DNA of 64,000 nt, taken from Mycobacterium sp. MBM. GTDB taxonomy: Bacteria > Actinomycetota > Actinomycetes > Mycobacteriales > Mycobacteriaceae. Each line of letters opens with the position of its first letter. Position 1 is the first letter of the stretch. The notes under the pieces are model-generated. The model worked only from the letters and a program-made list of their open reading frames with translations. It was not told the DNA's origin and did not search any database. Where the stretch lies: positions 124,001 through 188,000 of the forward strand of contig JAKJHY010000013.1 in NCBI GenBank assembly GCA_021648845.1, in the 5' to 3' direction. The position numbers and the translations under genes were made by a program. Positions 23,950 to 31,926 of this stretch are shown one piece after another.

Positions 23950-25412
23950 CTCAGCGGGCCTGCTGGGAGTGTGCAAGCACCATCCGGCTAACCCCACTGA
24001 CGCACGGGCGTCGCATCTGTGTCGCATGCCGTCGCAGACGGCACTATCACCCCGAGAAATGCCCGCGGTGTGAGACCGTGCGGCCACTGGCGTGGCAGCT
24101 CGACGATGCCATCGTGTGCGCCTCCTGCGCCGGTGTCGCATCGATCTTCACCTGCAGCGAATGCGGCCGCGAAGAACACCCCTACGGGTTCTACCGATGC
24201 GCCCGCTGCTTCCTACGCGAGCGCCTCACCGAGCTGCTCACCGACCCGATCAGCGGCACGATTCATCACCGACTACGGCCCGTGTTCGACGAACTGATCA
24301 ACGCCGACCGCCCACAGACGGTGCTCTGGTGGCTGCGAAAGAAGCCCGGTACCGGCCCGCAGCTCCTTCGCGACATGGCCTGCGGAACGCGTGAAATCAG
24401 CCACGACACCTTCAGCGATCTTCCCTCGGACCGAGCCCACGATTACTTGCGCAGCCTCCTGGTCGCGGTCGGCGTTCTGGGCCCGATCGACATCCGCGTC
24501 GAACGGATGCTGCCCTGGATCGAGGACGTTGTAGCCGAGCTTCCGGCCGAAGACGCCGCCATCGTTCGCCGATTCGCGCATTGGCATGTACTGCGCCAGA
24601 TGCGCAAGGCCTCCCACGAGAACCGGCTGACGAGATCGATGACCGATGCCTGCCGTCGTCGCGTCCGCGTGGCGATTCAGTTCATGGCGTTTCTGCACAC
24701 CCACGACGCCACTCCGGCGACAGCGACACAGGAGATGCTGGAGCGCTACCAGGCGCTCCACCGGAGGCCGCTCACTGCCGAGTACGCCTTCCTCGTCTGG
24801 CTACGCCAATCCCGCATCAACACCACACTGAGGGTCACCGATCCGCCACGGTCACCTCCCTCGGTAACCGTCTCGGATTCCCAGCGGTGGGCCGCCGTCG
24901 GGCGGCTGCTGCACGACGACACAATCCGCCGCAAAACCCGCATCGCGGGACTGCTCACATTGTTGTTCGCCCAACCTCTTTCGCGCATCGTCGCCCTGCG
25001 ATCAAGCCAAATCTCGATCTCCGACGATCACGCCGTGCATGTCGTCTTCGCCGCCATCCCCATCCAAATGCCTCCCCTACTCGACGACCTCATCCGCGAG
25101 CATCTGGAGCAGCAATGCGAAAGCCGCTACACCCCATCCCATACGGGCTGGCTGTTCCCCGGCCGACTTCCCGGCACCCACCTGTCCACCGAGAACATCC
25201 GCACCCAGCTCGTCGCGGTCGGGGTGAAACCCTACGAACATCGCAAAGCCGCGCTCTTCCAGCTCGCCAGCGACATGCCCGCACCCGTGCTGGCCGAACT
25301 GCTCGCGATCACCACCAAGAACGCAGCCGCCTGGGCCAAACTCGCCGCCCGCGACTGGACCGATTACGTCACCGAACGCGGCAGATCAATGCCGCATCGA
25401 AGGCGGAGCTAA
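23946..25412 (+). CDS. Zinc-ribbon protein with degenerate tyrosine recombinase fold (cassette gene 3)
   Basis: A 488-residue protein. The N-terminal 95 residues hold five or six CxxC pairs (CWECA, CVAC, CPRC, CASC, CSEC, CARC), indicating several zinc ribbons that probably bind DNA. The rest resembles a tyrosine recombinase: a helical core-binding region (about 190-290) and a C-terminal part with Arg in PLSRIVALRS and a final WTDYV. The His-x-x-Arg box is replaced by HRKAAL, and Trp and Ala fill other active positions, so catalysis is doubtful. It may be the site-selection subunit of the cassette. Start is a GTG overlapping the previous stop. Confidence 0.75.
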   Translation: MTQRACWECASTIRLTPLTHGRRICVACRRRRHYHPEKCPRCETVRPLAWQLDDAIVCASCAGVASIFTCSECGREEHPYGFYRCARCFLRERLTELLTDPISGTIHHRLRPVFDELINADRPQTVLWWLRKKPGTGPQLLRDMACGTREISHDTFSDLPSDRAHDYLRSLLVAVGVLGPIDIRVERMLPWIEDVVAELPAEDAAIVRRFAHWHVLRQMRKASHENRLTRSMTDACRRRVRVAIQFMAFLHTHDATPATATQEMLERYQALHRRPLTAEYAFLVWLRQSRINTTLRVTDPPRSPPSVTVSDSQRWAAVGRLLHDDTIRRKTRIAGLLTLLFAQPLSRIVALRSSQISISDDHAVHVVFAAIPIQMPPLLDDLIREHLEQQCESRYTPSHTGWLFPGRLPGTHLSTENIRTQLVAVGVKPYEHRKAALFQLASDMPAPVLAELLAITTKNAAAWAKLAARDWTDYVTERGRSMPHRRRS

Positions 25413-25761
25413 CTCGCAACAGCGATGTCGTAACCACTCCATGCCGCCGAGGCCACGATTCGCCTGCTCTCGTCAAAGTTGTTCTTTGTCAATCCTCCTC
25501 GCCACAAGTCAAGCAATCGAGAAACGGGTTCAAGCAGTTGCGCGCCCTCAAGCGTCTGAGACGCCGAACCGCGGGTGACCTGCACTTCGGGTAGCTCACT
25601 ACCCTGCTGCGAGTCTCCGCACCTCGCTGTGGAACGGAAACCAGCGTACGGCCTCGCCGATGATGGCGACGAATGGTCCTTCGATGCCATCACCGACGCG
25701 ATTTGCGAGAGGCGAAAAGGGCCCGAAGACCAGCCGGCTCGACATTGTGATTTCGTTGTGC
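25413..25761. other. Gene-free stretch right of the recombinase cassette
   Basis: No convincing gene. It includes the right terminal-like repeat at 25470-25493 and lies downstream of both the cassette and the leftward tetR gene. An open frame from 25575 lacks family resemblance. Confidence 0.4.
25470..25493 (-). repeat. Right terminal-like repeat of the recombinase cassette
   Basis: On the minus strand it reads ATTGACAA-N9-TTGACGA, the same two words as the left end in opposite orientation, but with a spacer 2 bases longer. It also contains CAAAG-N5-CTTTG. Confidence 0.4.
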
Positions 25762-26481
25762 CTAGCGAGCTGAGCGCGCCGGGCGGCCCGTCTTCTTGGT
25801 GGCGATGTTCGATTTTATGGCGTCGCTGTCGGTGTTGCGGTGGGCGGCGAGAAAGTCATCGACGATGTTCGCGCAGTCATTGTGAGTGATAGTGCGAAGC
25901 CCGGTCATTCGGGCGAAGGCGAGTGGTCCGACGAGTTGGCAAAGCGCCAGTTCCTGGTCGAAGTCGTTGAGTTCGGCTTGAGCTTTTGGGCTGGTGAGTA
26001 CGGCGTCAAATGGTTGACGATATTGATCGACAACTCGGGTCCGTAGCGCCCCGGATGTGTGGCGGTCTTCCGCTTGGGCATTGGAGCCGGTGGGCCCCAA
26101 TGAGAGCCACGCGAGTGTCGTGACATGCAGCGGTGCGTCGTTGAAAAGGGCGGCTTGGCGGCTGAGCAATTCGATCAGCTGCTCACGGAGGGGTCCGCTG
26201 GTCGGTGCCGGAGTGGTCACTTGTGGAAGTAGGCGTTCGAACGTGGCTGCCAGTAAATGCGACGAACTGTGGAAGTGGCGGTACAGCGTGGTTCGGGCCA
26301 CTTTGGATGCTTTGGTGACGGCATCGATAGTGACCGCTTCCACCCCACCGGTGCTCAGTAGCGTTGCCGCAGCATCCAGCAGCCGGGTGCGTGACCGGAT
26401 GAGCCGAGGGTCCACGTCGTCGTCAGGGACGGGCACTGCCTGACTGTCGCTCACTCGTTCACCTCGGCGGTCGATCTTCAC
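25762..26481 (-). CDS. TetR/AcrR family transcriptional regulator
   Basis: A 239-residue TetR-type regulator. The HTH (about 45-85) reads VTIDAVTKASKVARTTLYRHF. The C-terminal ligand domain gives no clue to its effector. An extra N-terminal arm of about 25 residues is present; a GTG at 26454 would shorten it. It is divergent from the thioesterase gene, and the 75-base intergenic space carries a dyad (26530-26546) related to the one before mmpL, so it is one candidate for the regulator of that set. Confidence 0.88.
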   Translation of the reverse strand: MKIDRRGERVSDSQAVPVPDDDVDPRLIRSRTRLLDAAATLLSTGGVEAVTIDAVTKASKVARTTLYRHFHSSSHLLAATFERLLPQVTTPAPTSGPLREQLIELLSRQAALFNDAPLHVTTLAWLSLGPTGSNAQAEDRHTSGALRTRVVDQYRQPFDAVLTSPKAQAELNDFDQELALCQLVGPLAFARMTGLRTITHNDCANIVDDFLAAHRNTDSDAIKSNIATKKTGRPARSAR

Positions 26482-26529
26482 GCGATGCTGTCACGGCAGT
26501 CTAGCAGTGTGGTACTAACGGTAGCGCAG

Positions 26530-26546
26530 CGAAACCGATCGTATTG
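26530..26546. promoter_or_regulatory. Degenerate CGATAC-type operator (site 1)
   Basis: CGAAAC-CGATC-GTATTG lies within a block that, from 26520 to 26546, is nearly identical to the block before mmpL (34843-34866 region). It lies between the divergent tetR and thioesterase genes. Confidence 0.5.
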
Positions 26547-26556
26547 GAGGGTGACG

Positions 26557-27069
26557 GTGCCCGAAAGCCTGTTGCCGCCCGAGCGGCTGCCCTCGCACAC
26601 CACGACATGCATGGGTTGCGGCCCGGACAACCCCCACGGACTGCGGTTGGTGGTGCATCGTAGCGGCGACGCGGTGTACACCGATGTGACGTTCGATGAG
26701 CGCCATATCGGGGCCCCGGGCCTGGCCCATGGCGGGGCAGTGGCCGCGGCATGTGATGACGTCCTGGGCTTCACGTTGTGGATCGCCGGAACCCCGGCGG
26801 TGACCCGCACCCTGACGGTCGAATATTTGCGGCCGGTGCCGCTGCATCAGACCCACCGGATTACTGCCCACATCGTCTCTCGTGAAGGGCGGGCGCTGCA
26901 TGTCACGGCGACAGGCACGGGTGAGGGTGGGATCGCCCGCTTCACCGCCAGTGCAGTGTTCATTGTCGTCAGCCCTGAGCACTTCGCCGCACACGGCGAT
27001 GTCAGCGCTTTCGGCGATCTTCTGGAGCAGTTCTCGCGCCGCGGCGGCCTCGACCCGGAGCCGTCATGA
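26557..27069 (+). CDS. PaaI-type hotdog thioesterase
   Basis: A 170-residue hotdog-fold protein of the PaaI/4HBT thioesterase group, which cleaves acyl-CoA esters. Family signs are CMGCGPDNPHGLRL, LAHGGAVAAACDDVLG (the catalytic HGG loop) and TLTVEYLRPVP. A C-terminal extension of about 35 residues (SPEHFAAHGDVSAFGDLLEQF) follows the fold. The start GTG at 26557 has GGAGG 6 bases upstream. It overlaps the next tetR gene by 4 bases (ATGA). The extension is repeated in a gene remnant at 31273-31395. Confidence 0.85.
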   Translation: MPESLLPPERLPSHTTTCMGCGPDNPHGLRLVVHRSGDAVYTDVTFDERHIGAPGLAHGGAVAAACDDVLGFTLWIAGTPAVTRTLTVEYLRPVPLHQTHRITAHIVSREGRALHVTATGTGEGGIARFTASAVFIVVSPEHFAAHGDVSAFGDLLEQFSRRGGLDPEPS

Positions 27070-27737
27070 CTGTCCCTCAGGCGCGCAGCCACGGGAAAAC
27101 CCCGCCTTCGGAAGCGAACTCGGTCGCTGCAGAGAAGCGAGCCGCTAACGCGTCGCGTTCACGCGCGTCCGCACGGCGCCGGGAGACCATTCTTGATGCA
27201 GCTTTGGTCGTGGCCGCGGCGGGTGGTTACGAGGCGGTTCAGATGCGGACAGTTGCCGAGCGGGTCGGCATCGCCGTCGGCACGCTTTACCGCTATTTCC
27301 CGGCGAAAACCCACTTGCTGGTGGCAGCGCTGACGCGCGAGTTCCGTCGACTCGACTCGGCCGGGGACTGGGCGAGTGGTGAGGGCACACCGCTGGAACG
27401 GCTCGAACGGCTCACCGCACATCTGCATGACCGCTGGCAGCGCGACCCATGGCTGACGACGGCCATGACACGGGCCTTCGCAGTCGCAGATACCCGCGCC
27501 GCCGCGGAACTCGACCGCGCGGCCGATGAGATCCAGATCCTGCTGGCCCGCACGCTCAGGGGCGGCGAGCCCACTCCTACCGATCTGCACGTGGCTGGGA
27601 TCATCTCCGACATCTGGCTGGCCAACCTCGTGGCCTTCAGCGGCCACCGCGCGACAGCCGCCGACACCCGCGACCGCATTGACCGAGCCACCAGGCGCGT
27701 CGTGACCAGCGCTGCTAGGCCAGCCGTCTACCGGTAA
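27066..27737 (+). CDS. TetR family regulator, KstR-like
   Basis: A 223-residue TetR regulator resembling KstR, the mycobacterial cholesterol-catabolism repressor. Shared stretches include GGYEAVQMRTVAERVGIAVGTLYRYFPAK, LLTTAMTRAFAVAD and an ISDIWLANLVAF helix. A basic N-terminal arm of about 35 residues precedes the HTH. It is coupled to the thioesterase gene. The dyads near it (CGATAC-N5-GTATCG) differ from the KstR box I know (TAGAAC-type), so it is a paralogue with another target, possibly a steroid- or acyl-CoA-responsive repressor. Confidence 0.88.
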   Translation: MTVPQARSHGKTPPSEANSVAAEKRAANASRSRASARRRETILDAALVVAAAGGYEAVQMRTVAERVGIAVGTLYRYFPAKTHLLVAALTREFRRLDSAGDWASGEGTPLERLERLTAHLHDRWQRDPWLTTAMTRAFAVADTRAAAELDRAADEIQILLARTLRGGEPTPTDLHVAGIISDIWLANLVAFSGHRATAADTRDRIDRATRRVVTSAARPAVYR

Positions 27738-27763
27738 CGATACTGCTGGTATCGCAGCGATAC
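27738..27763. promoter_or_regulatory. CGATAC-N5-GTATCG operator (site 2)
   Basis: CGATAC-TGCTG-GTATCG (27738-27754) is a perfect dyad with the same geometry as the mmpL operator. A second overlapping palindrome, GTATCGC-A-GCGATAC, covers 27749-27763. It lies directly before the DUF6188 gene. Confidence 0.6.
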
Positions 27764-27815
27764 TTTGCGTACTCTTTGGGGATACGGCTCAACGATGCGT
27801 CGAAAAGAGACTGCC

Positions 27816-28280
27816 ATGTACACCCAATGGATCGAAAACCCTGTCGTACAACGCCTCTCGCTGCACGGCGGCCTGGTTCTGGATTTCGATGATTACAACG
27901 AAATCGTCATCTCCTGCCCCCTACTATTGACGCTTCCTGCCGTCGGCACCTACCCCATCGAGGCGGTGCGTATTGACCCCCTCAGGATCGCGACCCACGA
28001 ACGCCCGCTGCTGAACCTCGCCGGCGCACTGTGCACCCAGGCCTGGTCCAGCGACGATGGAGGGCTACACCTGAGCTTCTCGCGCGGACATCGCATCGAT
28101 GTCGATCCCGACGCTGAACAGACAGCGTGGGAGCTCTATGGCATGCGCCACGGCTACATGGCCTGTCTACCTCAAGGACGGGTACGCGTGGTCCGCCATG
28201 ACCTCCCCGACACCGACGACGCCAACATCGTCAACAGCGTCAGGCAATCATCGGCGGGGTCGGCGCGGCAGACCCACTAA
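27816..28280 (+). CDS. DUF6188 family protein
   Basis: A 154-residue soluble protein matching a mycobacterial family of unknown function (DUF6188): QWIENPVVQRLSLHGGLVLDFDD, LNLAGALCTQAW, HRIDVD and RHGYMACLP. It looks beta-rich. The ATG at 27816 has AAGAGA 6 bases upstream; an ATG at 27795 would add 7 residues. Position behind the CGATAC-type operator places it in the presumed TetR regulon. Confidence 0.82.
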   Translation: MYTQWIENPVVQRLSLHGGLVLDFDDYNEIVISCPLLLTLPAVGTYPIEAVRIDPLRIATHERPLLNLAGALCTQAWSSDDGGLHLSFSRGHRIDVDPDAEQTAWELYGMRHGYMACLPQGRVRVVRHDLPDTDDANIVNSVRQSSAGSARQTH

Positions 28281-28328
28281 TCCGGCCGCGGACACTGCGA
28301 CGGGTCGACTTGGGCGGCAATACGTGGA

Positions 28329-29378
28329 TCAGGTTGAACGTGGACAGGACCGCCCTGGCGACATCGAGGCGGGCGAGCATTCCCGGATGATGCTGTCGAG
28401 GTTTTGTTGCACGCGTTCGGCAGTGATGCCGACCGATGGTGAATACAGCATGATGTGGTCGAGGACGCCGTTGTACCGTCTCAATTGTTCACGGACCTCG
28501 TGCGCCGTCCCGGCGACACCCATGGCGTCGATCATCTCCTCGGACACAGCGGCGAACATCGCCGGGAAATCGCGCTGGGCGAATGCTTGCCGGATGGCTC
28601 GGCCTTCGCTGGCGAAGCCGTTCACATCGAGTACCGTCTCGTAGGATTTGACCGAGGAGTAGAACGCAATCTGCTGCGCCAGTTCGCGCCTGGCGACCTC
28701 GGCGTCGTCGTGGATGGCGCACATCACCATGGAAATGATTTCCACGTCATTGGGGTCGCGGCCGGTGTGCGCGGCGCCCCTGGCGATAGCGGGCCGGACG
28801 ACCTCTTCGACGTAGGTGGTTGTGAACAGCGGATGTCCGGCTAGGCCGTCGGCCACCCGCCCGGCCGCCTCGCACATCCGGGGCCGGACACCGGCAGTGA
28901 CGATCGGGATCGGCCTGCTGGAGGGTCCCACGTCGCCGGTCGGGGTGAGATTCATTCTGTAGAAACGGCCCTCGTGATGGATCGGGCCTTCATGCAGGTT
29001 CCATATCCGGCGCAGCAGCATCACGAGTTCTTCCATCCGCAGGGCGGGTGCGGAGGTGTCGGGCACGCCGTGCCAGTCGCCCATCATCCGTTTGGTGCCG
29101 TTGCCGATGCCGAGTACCAGTCGTCCGTTGGAGAGTTCGTCGAGGTCGCGCGCCTCGGTGGCCAGCACCAGGGGGCTTCGGCCGACGCCGTAGAGAATGG
29201 AGGAACCGATCCGACAGTTCTGGGTGCTGTTGGCCATCGCGGCCATGGAGATCGATCCGGACCGAGAATAGAACTCCGAGGCCCATACGGCGTCGAACCC
29301 GGCCGCATCAGCGGCCTGGGCGGTCTGGGCCAGTGACTTCAGATCCGCGCCGAGAACCGACAGGCCGTAGGTGCTCAT
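28329..29378 (-). CDS. Luciferase-like (LLM) F420-dependent oxidoreductase
   Basis: A 349-residue TIM-barrel flavin- or F420-dependent oxidoreductase of the bacterial luciferase superfamily. Motifs seen: GFDAVWASEFYSR, ATEARDLDELSNGRLVLGIGNG and IVTAGVRPRMCEAAGRVADGL. Mycobacteria have many such enzymes, mostly F420-dependent; the substrate is not predictable. Its start overlaps the tetR stop by 4 bases, so it forms an operon under that repressor. Confidence 0.88.
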   Translation of the reverse strand: MSTYGLSVLGADLKSLAQTAQAADAAGFDAVWASEFYSRSGSISMAAMANSTQNCRIGSSILYGVGRSPLVLATEARDLDELSNGRLVLGIGNGTKRMMGDWHGVPDTSAPALRMEELVMLLRRIWNLHEGPIHHEGRFYRMNLTPTGDVGPSSRPIPIVTAGVRPRMCEAAGRVADGLAGHPLFTTTYVEEVVRPAIARGAAHTGRDPNDVEIISMVMCAIHDDAEVARRELAQQIAFYSSVKSYETVLDVNGFASEGRAIRQAFAQRDFPAMFAAVSEEMIDAMGVAGTAHEVREQLRRYNGVLDHIMLYSPSVGITAERVQQNLDSIIRECSPASMSPGRSCPRST

Positions 29379-29971
29379 GACTGGTCTCCTGTGCGCGGGC
29401 GCAGCCCGTCGAACATGACGGCGCTGAGGGTGCTGGCGACCACCGTCTCGTCGAGGTGGTTATCGGTGACCAGGTACATGAGTGCATTGATGGTGACCGC
29501 GCCGAACAGCGCAATCGACGTCGATCGCGCATCGGGCTGAGCGACGAGGGATCCGTCGCGGGCCCCTTCGATGAGCAGGGTTTCGACGGGTTGTTGGTAG
29601 GCGGTATTGATCATCTCGGCGATAGCCGGCATGCGGGCCGCTCGTCCCAATTCGCCGATGAGTGCACGGCATACCGCTGGCCGCTGCGCCATTGCCCGCA
29701 GTTGTGCGCGGATCACGAGTTCGAGGCGTTCGGCACCGGTGCCGCCGGTGTGCACGATCGCGGTCACAGCATCGAAGATGTCCTTGAGGAGGTCTTCGAG
29801 CAGGAAAGCAAGGATGTCCTCTTTACCGGCGAAGTAGTAGTACAGCGTCGCTTTCGGCACACCGGTCACCGCGGCGACGTCTTCGATCTTGGAGTCGTTG
29901 AGCCCCTTCTCGGCGAACAAGTCCGCCGCGGCGGGAAGCCGGTCAGAGATCTGACGTGGAATCTTGCGCAT
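29375..29971 (-). CDS. TetR/AcrR family transcriptional regulator
   Basis: A 198-residue TetR regulator with the HTH at about 20-55 (KIEDVAAVTGVPKATLYYYFAGKEDIL). It is divergent from the P450 gene. A perfect dyad, GGTTTAGACT-GCG-AGTCTAAACC, lies between them (29994-30016). It most probably represses itself, the LLM oxidoreductase and the P450. This suggests one oxidative pathway on both sides of the promoter. Confidence 0.9.
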   Translation of the reverse strand: MRKIPRQISDRLPAAADLFAEKGLNDSKIEDVAAVTGVPKATLYYYFAGKEDILAFLLEDLLKDIFDAVTAIVHTGGTGAERLELVIRAQLRAMAQRPAVCRALIGELGRAARMPAIAEMINTAYQQPVETLLIEGARDGSLVAQPDARSTSIALFGAVTINALMYLVTDNHLDETVVASTLSAVMFDGLRPRTGDQS

Positions 29972-29993
29972 TGCCCCCCTGTCCCGTTCGGCC

Positions 29994-30016
29994 GGTTTAG
30001 ACTGCGAGTCTAAACC
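29994..30016. promoter_or_regulatory. TetR operator between tetR-LLM and P450 genes
   Basis: GGTTTAGACT-GCG-AGTCTAAACC is a perfect 23-bp palindrome with 10-base arms. It starts 23 bases from the tetR start codon and ends 29 bases before the P450 start. Confidence 0.8.
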
Positions 30017-30044
30017 GTCGTTACTTTGGTGGTCGGAGGTCTTG

Positions 30045-31241
30045 GTGGTCTCGGTGCAAATTCGTTACGACCCGTTCGACGCCTCGATTCTCAACGACCC
30101 CTATCCGACGTATCGGTCGTTGCGTGACACGGCTCCGGTGTACCGCGCCGAGGAATCCCATACCTGGGTGTTGAGCCGGCACGCCGACGTCCAGGCCGCA
30201 GCACTGGATCACGGCACGTACTCCTCGGTGGACGGCATCTTCCCCACCCCACCGGGATCGGACTTCATCGGCTCGTTCCTGCCGATGATGATCGTGATGG
30301 ACCCTCCGCGCCACGACCAGTTGCGTGCCCTGGTGAGCCGGGCGTTCACTCCCCGGCGGGTGGCCGGGCTGCAGGGCGCCATCACACAGATGGCCGCGGA
30401 GTTGTTCGAGCGCCTCGACGAGGGCTCTGGTTCGGCGGACTTCGTGACCGACTTCGCCGCGATCCTGCCCGCCGCGGTGATCGCCGATCTACTGGGCATT
30501 CCCGCCACCGATCGTGATCAGTTCCGATTGTGGTCGAGCCAACTGGTCCAGGTCGACGTCAACCACGGACAAACCACCGACGCACTGACCGCCGCCACCT
30601 CGATCTACGCCTACTTCACCGACTTCCTCGCCGACCGCCGCCAAACCCCCCGCGAGGACATGATGTCGGCGTTGGCGAACGCCACAGTCGACGGGATCAG
30701 ACTGACCGACGAGGAAGTCCTCGGCTTCTGCGCGCTGCTGCTCGTCGCGGGCTACGAGACCACCACCAATCTGCTGGGGAACTCCGCGGTCGTGCTGGCC
30801 CAGCATCGGCAGACCCGCCGACGCCTGGCCGCCGATCGAACACTATTGGGGCCGGCAGTTGAGGAGTTGCTGCGCTACGACTCACCGGCACAGGGACTTT
30901 CACGAACCCTGACCCGCGACGTCACACTGCACGACACGACCATGCGTCAAGGTGAGAAGGTGCTGCTGCTGTTCGGGTCGGCCAACCGCGACGAGCGCGC
31001 CTTCCCCGATCCTGACGTGTTCGACATCGAGCGCACCAGTGAGCACCAGGTCGCCTTCGGTCGCGGCATCCACTTCTGTCTGGGCGCGGCACTGGCGCGG
31101 ATGGAGGCCCGCATCGCTCTGGATGCTCTGTTGGACAAGGTGCCCGACTGGGAGGTCGATCTTGAATCGGCGCGGCGGCTGCGGTCCGGACCGATCCGCG
31201 GCTACACATCGCTGCCCATCACTTGGACCACACCGGTCTAG
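30045..31241 (+). CDS. Cytochrome P450
   Basis: A soluble bacterial cytochrome P450 of 398 residues. The I-helix oxygen-binding motif is VAGYETTTN, the ExxR pair is EELLR and the haem-ligand loop is FGRGIHFCLGAALAR. Substrate is unknown. Neighbours (thioesterases, alpha/beta hydrolase, LLM oxidoreductase) suggest oxidation of a lipid, terpenoid or xenobiotic. An open frame reaches back to 29964 but would cross the operator, so I chose the GTG at 30045 with GGAGG 5 bases upstream. No ferredoxin gene follows. Confidence 0.93.
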   Translation: MVSVQIRYDPFDASILNDPYPTYRSLRDTAPVYRAEESHTWVLSRHADVQAAALDHGTYSSVDGIFPTPPGSDFIGSFLPMMIVMDPPRHDQLRALVSRAFTPRRVAGLQGAITQMAAELFERLDEGSGSADFVTDFAAILPAAVIADLLGIPATDRDQFRLWSSQLVQVDVNHGQTTDALTAATSIYAYFTDFLADRRQTPREDMMSALANATVDGIRLTDEEVLGFCALLLVAGYETTTNLLGNSAVVLAQHRQTRRRLAADRTLLGPAVEELLRYDSPAQGLSRTLTRDVTLHDTTMRQGEKVLLLFGSANRDERAFPDPDVFDIERTSEHQVAFGRGIHFCLGAALARMEARIALDALLDKVPDWEVDLESARRLRSGPIRGYTSLPITWTTPV

Positions 31242-31272
31242 CCCGTGCCCCTCCTCGACGACGCGTCGTGTG

Positions 31273-31395
31273 CATCACCGCGCGGCCAGGTTCTTCATCG
31301 CCGTCGATATCGAGCACTCCGCCGCGCACGGCGACCTCGGCGCATTCGGCGACATGCTCAAACGATTCGCGGGCTCGAACGGTGATCGACCCATG
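31273..31395 (+). pseudogene. Remnant of the 3' end of a hotdog thioesterase gene
   Basis: Translated in the frame of 31273, the segment reads AARFFIAVDIEHSAAHGDLGAFGDML and on. It matches the C-terminal extension of the thioesterase at 26557-27069 (SPEHFAAHGDVSAFGDLL). The catalytic hotdog domain is missing and there is no start. It lies directly before an intact but different thioesterase gene, so a paralogous gene was probably lost here by deletion. Confidence 0.6.
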
Positions 31396-31415
31396 ACCGG
31401 ACAGGAGAAAGGGGC

Positions 31416-31868
31416 ATGGTGGTGGCAGTGACATTCGCGCACTTCGATGAGCAGATCGCCGACCAGCTGCTCAGATCGCCGAACACAGCAGGTGGACTGT
31501 CGAGGTTTCTGAGCTTTCGGCACACCGAACTCGCCGCCGGTCGGCTGGTGGCAGAGATGGAAACCCGTGCCGAACTGCTCACACCCTTCGGCACCCTGCA
31601 CGGCGGATGTCTATCGGCGATGGTCGACCACTGTCTCGGAGTCGTGTTCTACCCCGTCATTCCGGCCGGATCATGGGTCGCCACCACCGAATTCAAGCTA
31701 AACCTGCTGCGACCCGTGCCCACCGGTGTGTGTGTCGCCGTCACCGACATCGTGTCGCTGGGCAAGCGCAGTGGAGTGGCGCGCATCGACATTAGCAACG
31801 GCGACAAAGCCGTCTGCGTAGCCCAGGGCACGGTCACGATCGTGAACGCCGCGGGCAACGCACTATGA
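31416..31868 (+). CDS. PaaI-type hotdog thioesterase
   Basis: A 150-residue hotdog thioesterase. Key features are the LTPFGTLHGGCLSAMVDHCLG loop with the HGG motif, TTEFKLNLLRPVP, and the closing beta-strand KAVCVAQGTVTIV. It lacks the C-terminal extension of the 26557 enzyme. The start ATG follows an AGGAGA-type site. Probably hydrolyses an acyl- or aryl-CoA intermediate of the pathway encoded here, which is inference. Confidence 0.87.
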   Translation: MVVAVTFAHFDEQIADQLLRSPNTAGGLSRFLSFRHTELAAGRLVAEMETRAELLTPFGTLHGGCLSAMVDHCLGVVFYPVIPAGSWVATTEFKLNLLRPVPTGVCVAVTDIVSLGKRSGVARIDISNGDKAVCVAQGTVTIVNAAGNAL

Positions 31869-31926
31869 AGGCGCTTGCTGCCGGGCCCACGCTTCGGGCG
31901 GACGACGATCTCGCCAGGAAGGTGTC

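Larger units (their letters stand above)
22461..25493 (+). mobile_element. Three-gene tyrosine recombinase cassette with similar inverted ends
   Basis: Three tightly coupled genes (recombinase, HTH protein, zinc-ribbon recombinase-like protein) are bracketed by similar sequences. On the left, ATTGACAA-N7-TTGACGA (22461-22482). On the right, read from the minus strand, ATTGACAA-N9-TTGACGA (25493-25470). The layout recalls transposons that move by tyrosine recombinases, such as the Tn554 tnpABC type, without clear sequence kinship. Exact element ends are uncertain. Confidence 0.45.

Noticed and set aside
25575..25889. 104-codon open frame overlapping the tetR 3' end
   Set aside because: Trp/Cys/Arg-rich translation with no family resemblance, overlapping a clear tetR gene on the other strand.
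29964..30044. Upstream start of the P450 gene
   Set aside because: It would begin inside the divergent tetR gene and translate through the 23-bp operator; the GTG at 30045 has a good ribosome site.
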